Source: Dimorphilus gyrociliatus (lineage: Eukaryota > Annelida > Polychaeta > Dinophilidae). Taken from it: 64,000 nt of DNA. The DNA is taken from NCBI GenBank assembly GCA_904063045.1, contig CAJFCJ010000017.1:372001-436000 (forward strand). Direction: 5' to 3'. Positions 23,906 through 34,170 of the stretch are shown here, one piece after another (the first letter of the stretch is position 1; every line of letters begins with the position of its first letter). A program made the translations under genes and the position numbers. The notes under the pieces are model-generated. The model made no database searches. It worked only from the letters and a program-made list of their open reading frames with translations, and was not told the origin of the DNA.

Positions 23906-25642
23906 ATGCGTTTTACAAGGATACTGCACCGGTCAAACCTATACTATTTACGTAAAAGAACATGGAAAAAACAGGCGAAAATTGAAATTCCTCCACTTGT
24001 TATACCTCCTGCATGGAAGAATAAAAGTAATCCATCTAAAATGAGAAAGTAATAAATATAACAAAATTTTGAAATAATAATTTAGATGTAGAAGATCCAA
24101 ATGAATGGTTCGTAAAAAAGGAACCAGAGTGGATACCCTCTGTAAAAGATGATCCTAGATTTTCCTCGCCTCCTTTAGATCCCGATTATCACGAGAACGA
24201 AATAATGTATGAATTTAATAATAGCACAAAAATCCTTGAAGGCTAGTTTAAAGTTTTGTTTTTTTTTTCCATTAAATATCATCATTAATAAAAATTGTAC
24301 TGATTAGGAGAGGCACAAGCTTTAATTCTTACAAAATCACAAAGGAACGAGGGTATGCCGGAACCTGTAACAAGAGCAAAAGGATTAATAACTATTCCCG
24401 ATCAGGTATTATCTCTCAGCCTTTATTACCTTAAGTAACAAGAAAACTTGATAATTCTCTAGGACAAGCTAATGCAAAGATATATTATGCAATCCCATTG
24501 GTGGGATCCGACTAAAGAAAAGTTGGCTAAAAGAAAGACGGATCTCGTTTTATGGAGATATAAAGCTGAATTTGGAATTCCCCCTGAAAAGATGACGTCA
24601 GTAATTTATTTTATTGAATTAACTAATTTTCATTTGATGTATTAAATATTAATCTAAATTATTAATAAATAGGTCTATATTTTTACGTAATTTGGTAAGA
24701 CTATTAAATCTAAGTGGAAGTGAACATAAACAATTTATTGACGAACGAAGAACTACCTATCAACACCATGTTTCAGCTCAGTATCCATTTCAAGGTATAT
24801 TTATTTACGATTATGGAGCGATTGGCAATTTTCACAGTTTACATTTTCCCCATATTAGATAATACTATTTGGACTAGGTTTGTGTCCGAAGTTGCTGTTA
24901 GCGGAGAGGATCCTTTACCGAGATTTACGTCATCGGAAAATGTACACAAGACTATTGATGATAAATTACCAGATATTTATCCTATATCACCAATGGTTGA
25001 CTTAAAACGTCAACATATTTGGAGAATTGAGAACAATACGGGATGGATATCAAACTTTAATTATCAAGCTCCTCATATTATTTTTATTAACAATAATAAT
25101 AAAGGAATATATGAGCATACTGACTCGTGGAAAATTGGTCAGAACAATGCAAGAGCTTTGATGACTTGTATGGCTCACGCAACAGCTTTCGCCAAGTTTC
25201 AATACGGAGTAGGTTCTTACTTTAATTAATGTAAATTATTATGTAATTGTGAGTATTTACTTAGACGGACGTAAAGATTTTACCCCAGCCGATATGCGTT
25301 CAAGCCGTACATTCGGATAGCGTCAATCTAAATTTCGTCTTCTTTCAGGTATTTATTCTGTAATTAAATTAATTAGATCTAAATATAATTGTAATTAATG
25401 GAAAAAACCATTTCTTTCAGTTAAATACTTTAGATTTAACATCAGTCGAAACGGGAATAAAAAATCAAGTCTGGTTTGATTCCAATAATGCATTAATCGA
25501 AAGGCACGAACCGAAAAGATCCATGCTTCGGAATACAAGACTGCTTAACTACGATCCAGAAGTTCTTAGAAAAATGTTGGCTGTCTATGCATATGGAATG
25601 TTAGATGGAAGTGAAAAGTCAAGAATTGCCTCAAAAAACTAA
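23906..25642 (+). CDS. MRPL37: mitochondrial ribosomal protein L37 (mL37)
   Basis: Component of the large subunit of the animal mitoribosome. Model: 23906..24026, 24086..24241, 24308..24405, 24463..24596, 24673..24794, 24859..25208, 25265..25348, 25421..25642, giving 428 aa (human 423). The N-terminus MRFTRILHRSNLYYLRKR is a plausible matrix-targeting peptide. Blocks matching human L37: LEGEAQALILTK (LEGVKQALWLTK), DPLPRFTSSENVHKTID, YPISPMVDLKRQHIW, then ILPQPICVQAVHSDS and FVFFQLNTLDLTS (VFQLNTTDLD), QVWFDSNNALIERH, and the final YDPEVLRKMLAVYAYG (FKPETFRKFLALYLHG). The second intron appears to be GC-AG: the exon ends GAAG and the intron begins GCTAGT at 24242. The canonical GT alternative at 24208 breaks the frame. 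The donor of intron 4 is GTCAGT at 24597. Confidence 0.93.
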
Positions 25643-26283
25643 AAGACCTATTGTATTGTTTGTTTGAATTATATAGAAGAGAGAGAGAGAGAGAGAGAGA
25701 GAATAGAAGTAATGGTACATTTTTTTTGTATTAAGTTTGAAATATATACATACAACAAGAATGGATTTTATTGAAGAGTTTTGTTGTGTAACTATTTATG
25801 TTTGAACTGGAAATTAGTCTAAACAAAGCGGGCAATTCGTCGCATTCGATTGCTGACACCTCTCGAGAACCGTTGAAATAATTCCTATCTTGGGTGCCAA
25901 TCTGTTTCTTTTCAATTGCGTCATTTTACTGTTACATAATATCGGATCCCGCACCGCCTTTTATCTCATACTCGGATGCCGCCCGATTACTTCGATTGTA
26001 CTTTTATTCATATTACATAAAAATGTAGCAGGAGCTTGGGCGGAGATTGATTAAACTAATTAAAGGCGTTGTTTTGTTTATCATCCGTGGAGCGATTATT
26101 CCCGTTGTTCCACGTCTCTTGTGTTTTCGCGGTCGGCTATTGTTAACGTTGAAGGCGATAATTGAAAATCCCCCCAAGTTTTTTAGATCCGCCCCCTTAA
26201 TTACGCTGTGAGTTTTTGTTCTTGAGATTTTACTCAATTGGCATCTCGAGACTCCCCTTCATTCCTTACCACATTCTCGTAAG
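25643..26283. other. intergenic between MRPL37 and a zinc-finger gene
   Basis: A (GA)n run lies at 25677-25702. The segment 25830-26280 is less AT-rich than other spacers and is probably the promoter/5' UTR of the downstream zinc-finger gene. A minus-strand frame at 26013-26237 lacks any family match and is treated as chance. Confidence 0.5.
25677..25702. repeat. (GA)n microsatellite
   Basis: Pure GA repeat of about 12-13 units in the 3' flank of MRPL37. Confidence 0.9.
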
Positions 26284-27153
26284 ATGAACTTGCAACAATT
26301 AAATTCATCTTTGACGAAAACGCAAATAGAGGAACATACCTTTTTAGACAAAAAAAGAAAGAGAACTGTTATCAGAACAGATCCTACAAAGACTGTAGAA
26401 TGCTCATTTTGCGGTAAAAAAGTTGGAAAACATTATCACAGGTATAATAAAATAGATGATAATAATGCCTACTGCAATATTTTTAACTAATAGACTTTTT
26501 TCATTAATCCTTTTTTCAGGACACATTTACGAATTCATTCGGCCAACAGTCATTACTACTGTGATTTTTGCGGATATAAGACTACTGACGATACTAATAG
26601 AAATAAGCACGAACGAGCACACGTGACTGGAAAACCTTTCCAGTAAGTTTCTGTGTTTCTTAAGATGAAATAAGAATAAAGAAAAATATCTCTTTCCATT
26701 AAAATCAAATTAACATAATTTATCGAACACAGATGCAAAAATTGCTATCAACAATTTATCACTCCACGATCGATTCGTCATCACTTGCTCAGGGTACATC
26801 ACATTCCGACAAGCCTATTACCATCTGTCGATGCTCTTCTCCGTGAAGTATTGGAAGAGAATGATAACGCAATCAAAACTTTGACAGGAGGTCTTCCGCT
26901 ACTCTTCAAATACGATCCCTATAAAATGTCTGTTTTCAACGGAAATAGCTGTTCTGCAACACCTCCACCTCCTCCACCTGTTCCCCCGGCAAATGTTACA
27001 GTAGATTACAATGCCAACTTCCTCTTTGATACATCGTCTAATATGGAATCATCGCCATCGTGCTACTACAATCAGTCTTTCGATACCATTTACCAAAACT
27101 CCCTTCCTCCATTCTCTTTCGATCATGAATTTTCCGTTCATTCTTTGTCTTAG
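26284..27153 (+). CDS. three-finger C2H2 zinc-finger protein
   Basis: Probable DNA-binding nuclear protein. Model: 26284..26441, 26520..26642, 26733..27153, giving 233 aa. Finger 1 is CSFCGKKV...HLRIH and is split by intron 1; finger 2 is CDFCGYKTTDDTNRNKHERAH-type (C-x2-C-x12-H-x3-H); finger 3 is CKNCYQQF...RHHLLRVHH. All three keep their metal ligands. The linker between fingers 2 and 3 is VTGKPFQ, close to the TGEKP consensus. The C-terminal half is free of domains and includes a Pro run (TPPPPPPVPP) followed by a Tyr/Ser/Phe-rich tail that could act as an activation or interaction region. I do not recognise an orthologue. Confidence 0.85.
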
Positions 27154-27604
27154 ACGGTCAATGTCCATTTTCTGATTTTAAATGCTTAATCACGTCAGAC
27201 AAATTAATTCTGGTATAATGAAACGAATAACGATCAAAGTGTTCTTCTTTTGATGTTGGTTATTAATTCTTATAGACAACACCTGAGCTAGTATTAATCT
27301 AACTGAACCTGTTTTCTTCTATGTATTTTTCATGTATATTTTTATCATTTTGACTCAAATTTTCTTTAAATTTCAAATAAAAAAAACTTTTTCTACACAA
27401 ATCACAATGCTAGTAACGCTAATTGCTGGTAAAAATACGTGGAAATACGTAAAGGCCTACCTGACCCAGATTTATCTCCCTAATGAATAGTACGTGGGAT
27501 TAATTAAGTATGTATTGGTCTGGAGTGAGTCCGATAGACGGCGTACTCCTTATAAAAGTCGATTAAAACGTAATTCAACCATTTACAAAAATTCGTAAGA
27601 CGAT
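27154..27604. other. intergenic, zinc-finger gene 3' end and globin promoter
   Basis: AATAAA at about 27379 suggests the zinc-finger gene poly(A) site. TATAAAAG near 27552 lies about 50 bp before the globin ATG and could be a TATA box. An AGGCCTA word is at 27453-27459. Confidence 0.5.
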
Positions 27605-28441
27605 ATGGGTTGTCAGGCCTCTCAGCCGATTTATCCAATGGGAGTTGATCCTCGTCTTATGACTTATGGTTCGAATAATTCAAAAACAGTAGACAGCAAG
27701 TCGTTTAAGATACCTCTAACCGAAAGAGAAGTGTTTAATATCACTAAATCATGGAAAGCAATCAGTAAGAATATGACAAACACTGGTGTTAATATGTTTC
27801 TTAAGTAAGTCTATTGTATGCTATTAAAGAGAAACAATTCGCATAGTCTGAATGAATTATCAACTTTAAATTCCTACTTTTATCTTCCTTTCTTATCTTT
27901 CCTAGAATGTTTGAAACTAATGAAGATATGAAAATTATGTTTGAGCAATTTCGAACTGTTGACAATGTTGCTGATCTATGGACATCGAGAGCGTTAGAAA
28001 ATCATGCTGTGCTTGTGATGAATGCTTTGGATGATGCTATAACTAATATGGATGATGAACAGTACGTTGTTGAAATGCTCTTAACGACTGGAAAGTCTCA
28101 CAGACGATTTGAAAATTTTAACGCCAATATTTTTTGGGTAAGCATGAAAGTTATTTGTGTAAATGTTAATAATTTATTTATCTGTGAAATGTTTTTCAAC
28201 CTTCCTTCTCTCTCTCTCTCTCTGCTTTCATTATCAACTTAAATAGAATATAGAGGAGCCTTTCTTGATCAGCATTAAAGAAACACTCGGAAATCGGATG
28301 AATTCAAATTTGGAACAAGTTTATGCCAAGGCCATTCGTTTTGTGCTAATTATACTTGTGACAGGATTTGAGCAGAAAGAAGTAAAGAGTGTTAGCGGAA
28401 TGAGCACTCCCAGTAATATGAGCTCTGCTTTTTCTCGTTGA
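27605..28441 (+). CDS. globin-X/neuroglobin-like globin with myristoylation/palmitoylation-type N-terminus
   Basis: Haem protein of 208 aa. Model: 27605..27804, 27906..28137, 28247..28441. A globin fold runs from about residue 38 to 185: the A-helix Trp (TKSWKAI) at 50, distal histidine E7 at His100 (RALENHAVLVMNAL), and proximal histidine F8 at His132 (GKSHRRFENF). The E7-F8 spacing of 32 is the usual one. The N-terminus MGCQASQ has Gly2 and Cys3 like the membrane-anchored globin X proteins of fishes and invertebrates, which are N-myristoylated and palmitoylated. The N-extension (about 37 residues) and Ser-rich C-tail are longer than in oxygen-storage globins. Membrane attachment and a redox or signalling role are inferred by analogy. 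The intron after helix G start (FW) is phase 0. Confidence 0.9.
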
Positions 28442-29173
28442 AAATTAACAACAAATTATTGAACTAAGAAACAAATTTACAAAAACAACAAGTCACATAT
28501 GTCTATTACACAAATTTATGTTCCTACGATAGTCTTCATTTGACACGACAGCGGAAGGAGAGGAAGAAAATTATAATCTAGGAAGGCCTATAATTTTTTT
28601 AAGTTGCTTTCGAATCTTATGTACCTCTTGTATTTTTTCTATATAGCTTCCAGAACGTGCACTTGCATAAAAAGAATATATACATAAGCACATTTCACTC
28701 ACTCTCTTTCTCTCTCTCTGTTGGTGCAACACCATTAGGTATATAGAGTAACAAGAGGGAAGTTTCTGATAGGTCAATCTTTTGGAGGGGTTGGGTTGGA
28801 ATAGTGGAAGACCAAAGATTAGAGGAAGGGTTTTACCTGTTTATTTCCGTTTTTGATGTTTGTATTTAAAAGAGGACAATAAAAGAGATTAATCATTCTT
28901 ATTGCTGTTAAGATATTAAATGCTTTGTTCTATTCGAATGAAACGTATTTCTGTAGATGTATTCTCTTTTAAATGAATATTATTTAATTTATTAGAATTA
29001 GATTGTTATGAAAAAGACTGTACGTGTGTTTTCTTCTCATCTTCTCGTTCCTATCTAACCCTTCACACATCCTCGCCTTCACCCTTTCACCCCCCCCCTC
29101 CCCCCGACTCTCATAAAAATTTATCTAGGTTCACCCTCTGTCTTATCTCTATCTTCACAACGGATAGAAAGTG
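28442..29173. other. intergenic between globin and the DUF229 gene
   Basis: No gene seen. AATAAA at about 28879 and an AGGCCTA word at 28584-28590. A C-rich run (CACCCCCCCCCTCCCCC) lies at 29090-29106, just ahead of the DUF229 gene. Confidence 0.5.
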
Positions 29174-30979
29174 ATGTATTGTAGGAAAAAGAGAATACCT
29201 TTGATTCTTACAGCTTTATTAATATTTACAATAGTCTACTTTCGGAATAGTTATTTAACTAATAAGAAGGAAAATCACGAATGGTTAATACGAACAGAAA
29301 ACTGCGAAATACCGTTTGTTGACCCTTGGGATAAAGAGTTGACGAAGCGCCATCTAGTAAATAGAACCAGGTATTTGCGATGCCCTGACAAGCCTCCTCA
29401 TGCTCCTTTAACTTATGTTGATGGGAGTTTTGTGAGAATAAATAGGACAATTATGCGTCATGTTTATAGAGTAGAAGGCTGTGAATGTGTATATCAAGCC
29501 ATCTATAGACAAGAGAAAAGCGATAATGCTTATTATTTCGGAGAAAAAGTTAATATTTTTCAAGATGATGTCCAATTAACTCCAGAATACGAATATATAC
29601 GAGTATCCTGTCAATCGTTACCCGAAAGGGACCAATTGTATTTCAATTTCCATGCTCTAATTCATGTAAATAACACTCTGGAACAAATGTTAGATAGCAA
29701 ATATAGAGATTATACAGGAGAATCTGTTAACATCATAATGATTGGTATCGATTCTGTATCTCGTTCAAACATGATACGTCAAATGCCCTTAACGAGAAAA
29801 GTATTGAAATCAGAAATAGGAGCGGTCGAACTACTAGGTTATAATAAAGTTGGAGAGAATACCCTGGTTAATCTTGTTCCAATGCTACATGGTAAATTTG
29901 TTGAAGAACTTGGAGATGTACAATTCGACAATGTTCCCTTCATCTGGAGGATGTTTAACGATTTCGGTTATAGAACATCATTTGCCGAGGATCATCCTAA
30001 AATTTCCATTTTCAATTTTAGGCGTGAAGGATTTGATGATCCTCCAGCCAATTATTATTTAAGACCTTTAGCACTCGCAATGGAAGATCAAGAGTCAATT
30101 TGGACTAAACGACATTGTGTTGGCTCTCTGTTAGAAACTGAACGCGTTTTAGATTATCAATACCGCTTTTTAAGAACTTTCCGCCAAAAGCCATTCTTCT
30201 CTTTCTCTTTCATAACTAGAATGACGCATGATGATGTAAATTTGGCTGGTAATGTCGATAAATCTTACGCGACATTTTTGAGTAAATTAAAGAGAGAAGG
30301 CTTTTTGGAAAATGCTGTTCTCTTCTTCTTTAGTGATCATGGAATTAGATTTGGTGAAATACGACGAACAACCGTTGGAAGAATGGAAGAAAGAATGCCG
30401 TTTATGTTTATTTCTCATATGAATAAATTACTGAGGAGACGACTAGAAATTAATGCTTTACGCCTTTCAACTCCATTTGACATTTATGAAACATTAAAAG
30501 AAACTTTTAATGACTCTTGGAAAAGTGGTAGAGGTCATAGCCTCTTTCATACGATTATTCCGGAAAATAGAACATGTGTGTCAGCATTAGTCAGCGCTCA
30601 ATTTTGTTTATGTGGTTATCGTTTACCGCTAAATGAATTAGACGCAAAAGTGTACGAGGCGTCAAATGCAATCTTAAAGACTGTTAATACATTTATTGAA
30701 TTAAACACGGACGGAAGATGTGCACTGTTTAAACTCGATCGAATTTTATACGCAGGAAGTGACGACGATCACCACCTTTACGTTGCGATAGACGCGAGGC
30801 CAAGAGACGCCGAAACTGTAAAGCCAAACGCAAAAGCCTCATTTGAAGCTTCCTACAATAAACTTACGAAAAGAATTGTCGGTAAAGTTGAAAGAATTAA
30901 TTCATATGTTTTACATACGCTGTGCGTAAATGACATTACAGTTAAAGATTATTGTCTTTGCTGGGATTCTGTGTTTTAA
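29174..30979 (+). CDS. DUF229-family type II membrane protein
   Basis: Single-exon gene of 601 aa from the ATG at 29174. Residues 9-25 (PLILTALLIFTIVYFRN) form a signal anchor after a short basic cytoplasmic end (YCRKKR), so the bulk is lumenal or extracellular. It matches the DUF229 family (alkaline-phosphatase-like fold, abundant in nematodes and other invertebrates). Hallmarks seen: VNIIMIGIDSVSRSNMIRQM, ELLGYNKVGENTLVNLVPML, FGYRTSFAEDHP, and FFFSDHGIRFGEIR. The Asp and Ser of GIDSVSR and the Asp-His of SDHG correspond to metal/nucleophile positions in the fold, so a hydrolase activity is plausible but unproven. Cys-rich ends (NCEIPFVDPW, YCLCWDSVF) suggest disulfides. The absence of introns contrasts with most neighbours. 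Confidence 0.85.
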   Translation: MYCRKKRIPLILTALLIFTIVYFRNSYLTNKKENHEWLIRTENCEIPFVDPWDKELTKRHLVNRTRYLRCPDKPPHAPLTYVDGSFVRINRTIMRHVYRVEGCECVYQAIYRQEKSDNAYYFGEKVNIFQDDVQLTPEYEYIRVSCQSLPERDQLYFNFHALIHVNNTLEQMLDSKYRDYTGESVNIIMIGIDSVSRSNMIRQMPLTRKVLKSEIGAVELLGYNKVGENTLVNLVPMLHGKFVEELGDVQFDNVPFIWRMFNDFGYRTSFAEDHPKISIFNFRREGFDDPPANYYLRPLALAMEDQESIWTKRHCVGSLLETERVLDYQYRFLRTFRQKPFFSFSFITRMTHDDVNLAGNVDKSYATFLSKLKREGFLENAVLFFFSDHGIRFGEIRRTTVGRMEERMPFMFISHMNKLLRRRLEINALRLSTPFDIYETLKETFNDSWKSGRGHSLFHTIIPENRTCVSALVSAQFCLCGYRLPLNELDAKVYEASNAILKTVNTFIELNTDGRCALFKLDRILYAGSDDDHHLYVAIDARPRDAETVKPNAKASFEASYNKLTKRIVGKVERINSYVLHTLCVNDITVKDYCLCWDSVF

Positions 30980-31766
30980 TATTAATTGATAATCAACGTT
31001 TCTGTGCATTTCGAACTAATAAAATCATATTAATCTAAAGACAAATAATACAATATAACAAAAAGAAAAGATGAGAGAAGAAAAAGAATGAAAGGGAACG
31101 AAGATAGAAAGAAAGAAGGAGAGTGTGAAAAAAATGAAAATAATGTAAATATCAACGTTACTTTCATATTATAGAAAATAACGTTCTAACGAGTTTAGAA
31201 GTGAAAATTGAGGGAATGGATGAAAGAGTTAATTCCATATTTTTTTTTCTAATAAAGAGAATGAGGACATTGAAGAGAGTAGTTTCGAGATAAAACGCGG
31301 CTTTCAAAAACTCCAAAGGAAAAATCGAATGTAATATAAAAGTTTTTACAGTGGGGAAAAATTCAGCCTGAAGTTATACTGGAAATGAAAAAAGAAGGAG
31401 AGAAAAATGATGACGTACTTGTCGAACGCTGACGGGTAATAGGTTATTTAGTACATCTTTACGCATTCATTTGTGTACCGATTTACTTTCGCTTCATTGC
31501 AGTTACTTCTCAAAGGCTAAACACCTTCATTGCTAATTATTCCGTGCTGCAATTACTCTTTTCCCTTTACGCCCAGGAAAGTATATATTGGAGAAAAGGG
31601 ATATTATCACCTTAGACGCCACTACCACCACCACCACCACTAACGCCCCCAACGTCGCCTTGGTATTCGCTTTGCTCCAACACTTTTTGTATAACGTATA
31701 AAAGAGTGAAACAGGTACGAGATTGACGTCATTCGACGCCGGCCTCTCATCCACCGAAGATGTACG
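30980..31766. other. intergenic between the DUF229 gene and the CD36-like gene
   Basis: A-rich, probably mainly DUF229 3' UTR (AATAAA-like signals near 31018). A (CCA)n run at 31620-31640. No gene seen. Confidence 0.5.
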
Positions 31767-34170
31767 ATGATCGGTGGAACTTCGAAAAGAATCATGGGTA
31801 TCGGTATAGTTATTACAGGAGGAATAATATTAGCCATCTCCTTAATAATGGGTATAGAATTTCCAAAGTTCGCTTATAGAAAAAATGTTGAATTTCTCTG
31901 TATATACAATGATAAACATGAATACTATAATCAATGGGTAAGTTATTAATATTTAACGTTATTTAAAAGTATAAGTTCTGACTTTATTCTATACAGTATA
32001 TATATATATATATATATAATATATCATTAAAAAGCAAAGAGAATACAGTATATACCTATTTTTATCTATCTTTTTCAAGTAATATATATGAAAAAAATAT
32101 CTTAGGCCTACTTCCGCGAAACCTAAAATTATTTCCTGCCATCTTTTTTAAAACAAATAGTACTATCGCGTGTGAGACTATATGCCTATTATAAATAGAC
32201 GTATTAGTGCATATATACCATATATGCATATACAGTATATATAGATACACAGTATATTTAATCTATATGTAATAGTCTCTCCTTCAATTTAGTCAATTTA
32301 CTTTTATGTCTAGCTACCTCTATCTGTTTTTTCTTCAGCTGGAGGACGATGAGTTCAAAAGGCATAATCTAGTCTATTTTTGGAATATTACTAATCCAGA
32401 ACAAGTAATTAATGGTTTAGAACCAAATTTACAGGATATCGGACCATATTTTTATAGACAATTTTCTTTTAAATTGAACGTTCAGTTCGTTGGCGATGCT
32501 ATTGAATACAGGAATTGGAAAAGGCAGGAATTTGATGGTAATCAAACGCTGAGATCTTGCTCGAAATGTTCCTACAAAGATAGAGTAAGCTATGTAATTG
32601 ATCGTTTGTACGTAGATAGAGTATTTTGCACCTTTTATAGTTCTCTCGATAACGAAAATTCGATTTTTTCGTCTTTTAGTAATACCAATAACTTTTACAG
32701 ATCACCCTTATCAATAAGGAATACTTGAAAGGCGTTATGTTAGAAGGAGATGAAGATAGCTATATTCTGTCTTTTCTCCCGCCTACCTTACAATCCGTTT
32801 TCGAACAATTAAACCAGGATATGTCCTACGAAGAAATTTATAGGGAATGGGGTAACTTCCGGAGCGTTAAGTTCGTTCGCTATTCTAGTAAACTGTTTTA
32901 TCCTGCAACGTTTTCGCATTTAAATTTTGCTTCCTGGTTACAATCTTCCACCTATTCGTCCAATAGAACTTTTAAGGCGGACGAAATGCAAGCCCTAATC
33001 AACGTCTTAACTTCTTCCGTATTATTTAATGATTTCAATCAATTTTTGAGATTGGTTCGGCAAACCGATCAAAACAATTCCACAGTTATGGAGAGCTTGA
33101 CCGAGTTTGTTAATAGTAAAAGATGGTTTTGCCAGCCAACATGCTGGGATTTAACATCCGATTTGTTGGTACCTTTAGCCGATTACATAATACACTTGAT
33201 ACAATTTATAAAACATAGAGCTTTAAATTTGACAAACCAAGGTAAAGTTATTACACTTACTCAATCCGAATGGGTTATTGGAAGAACAATTCATTGGAAA
33301 TTTGGTGGTGTTCAGTTAGTTAATCTACCACAACGGAGGTTAAAGGGTATATTGATGCATGACGAAACTGCGGCCGAAGCGATCGTTAATGCCGAATCAG
33401 TGCGCTTATACTCCTGCTATTCGCGTCAGACAGGATCAAAAGCTCATATGTGGAGATCATTCAATGGCCAAACACAATCAAATTCTTCCCAATTCCCTCG
33501 TGCGACAAATGATCAGCGAGTCATTGCTGCTTATATGGATAGTGTTGAGCCGGTGGAATTGACTACTTGTCAAGGAAGCTCTCCTCGAATGCAGTTTTAT
33601 AATTTCTTCTTTCCGGTCTACTGGCGTCGTCTACCCTTTGTCTGGAGTGGGAAAACGAAAGATGTACGACGGGTGGAAGCTCACGTTTTAACTTTAAATG
33701 AATCAGCCTTAAAAAAGGCAAAAAACCCTTTTATGAACGAAGATTGTCTGCAGGATATGACGGGTACTTTGAAGTTTAATAGTTGGCTTAGTTTACCTCA
33801 CTTTCGTCTTTGTAGCGAATCATTGCAAACATCTTTCAACGCTTCGCCATTTAAATACGATTTACCATGGATAGTTATTGAACCAACTTCTGGAGTCGTG
33901 TATTCATATTCAATTAGCCATCAATTAGTTATACAGCACAAAAACTCTCGCCTACCTATGTATTGGATAGACGAAAGAGCCGAAGTATCCGAATGGGTAG
34001 CAAAAAATTTTAGAGATAATACAAGAAAAATTTTACAAGCTTCATGCGCAGGTTTAATCTCATTATCTCTTTTAGCAGCCGCTACTATTGTTTGCGGTAT
34101 CCTAGTCGGTACAATAACTTTTAAGAATGGTAAAGTACTCCCAATACCTCCCAATACGCCTACATTTTAA
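31767..34170 (+). CDS. CD36/SCARB-family scavenger receptor (divergent)
   Basis: Two-pass membrane glycoprotein family that binds lipids, lipoproteins or lysosomal enzymes. Model: 31767..31937, 32339..32584, 32701..34170, giving 628 aa, longer than human CD36 (472). Residues 8-30 (RIMGIGIVITGGIILAISLIM) are the first membrane segment. The family block VYFWNITNPEQVINGLEPNLQDIGPYFY is clear (seen as VYFWNITNPEQVING and DIGPYFYRQF). The ectodomain is Cys-poor and carries many N-x-S/T sites. A second membrane segment (SLSLLAAATIVCGILVGTI) sits near the C-terminus with a short Pro-rich tail (LPIPPNTPTF). The middle of the ectodomain is hard to align, so subclass (CD36, SCARB1, LIMP2) cannot be set. 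Confidence 0.85.
31993..32025. repeat. (TA)n run in intron 1 of the CD36-like gene
   Basis: TATACAGTATATATATA word followed by pure TA repeats, then a further CAGTATATAC. Confidence 0.8.
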
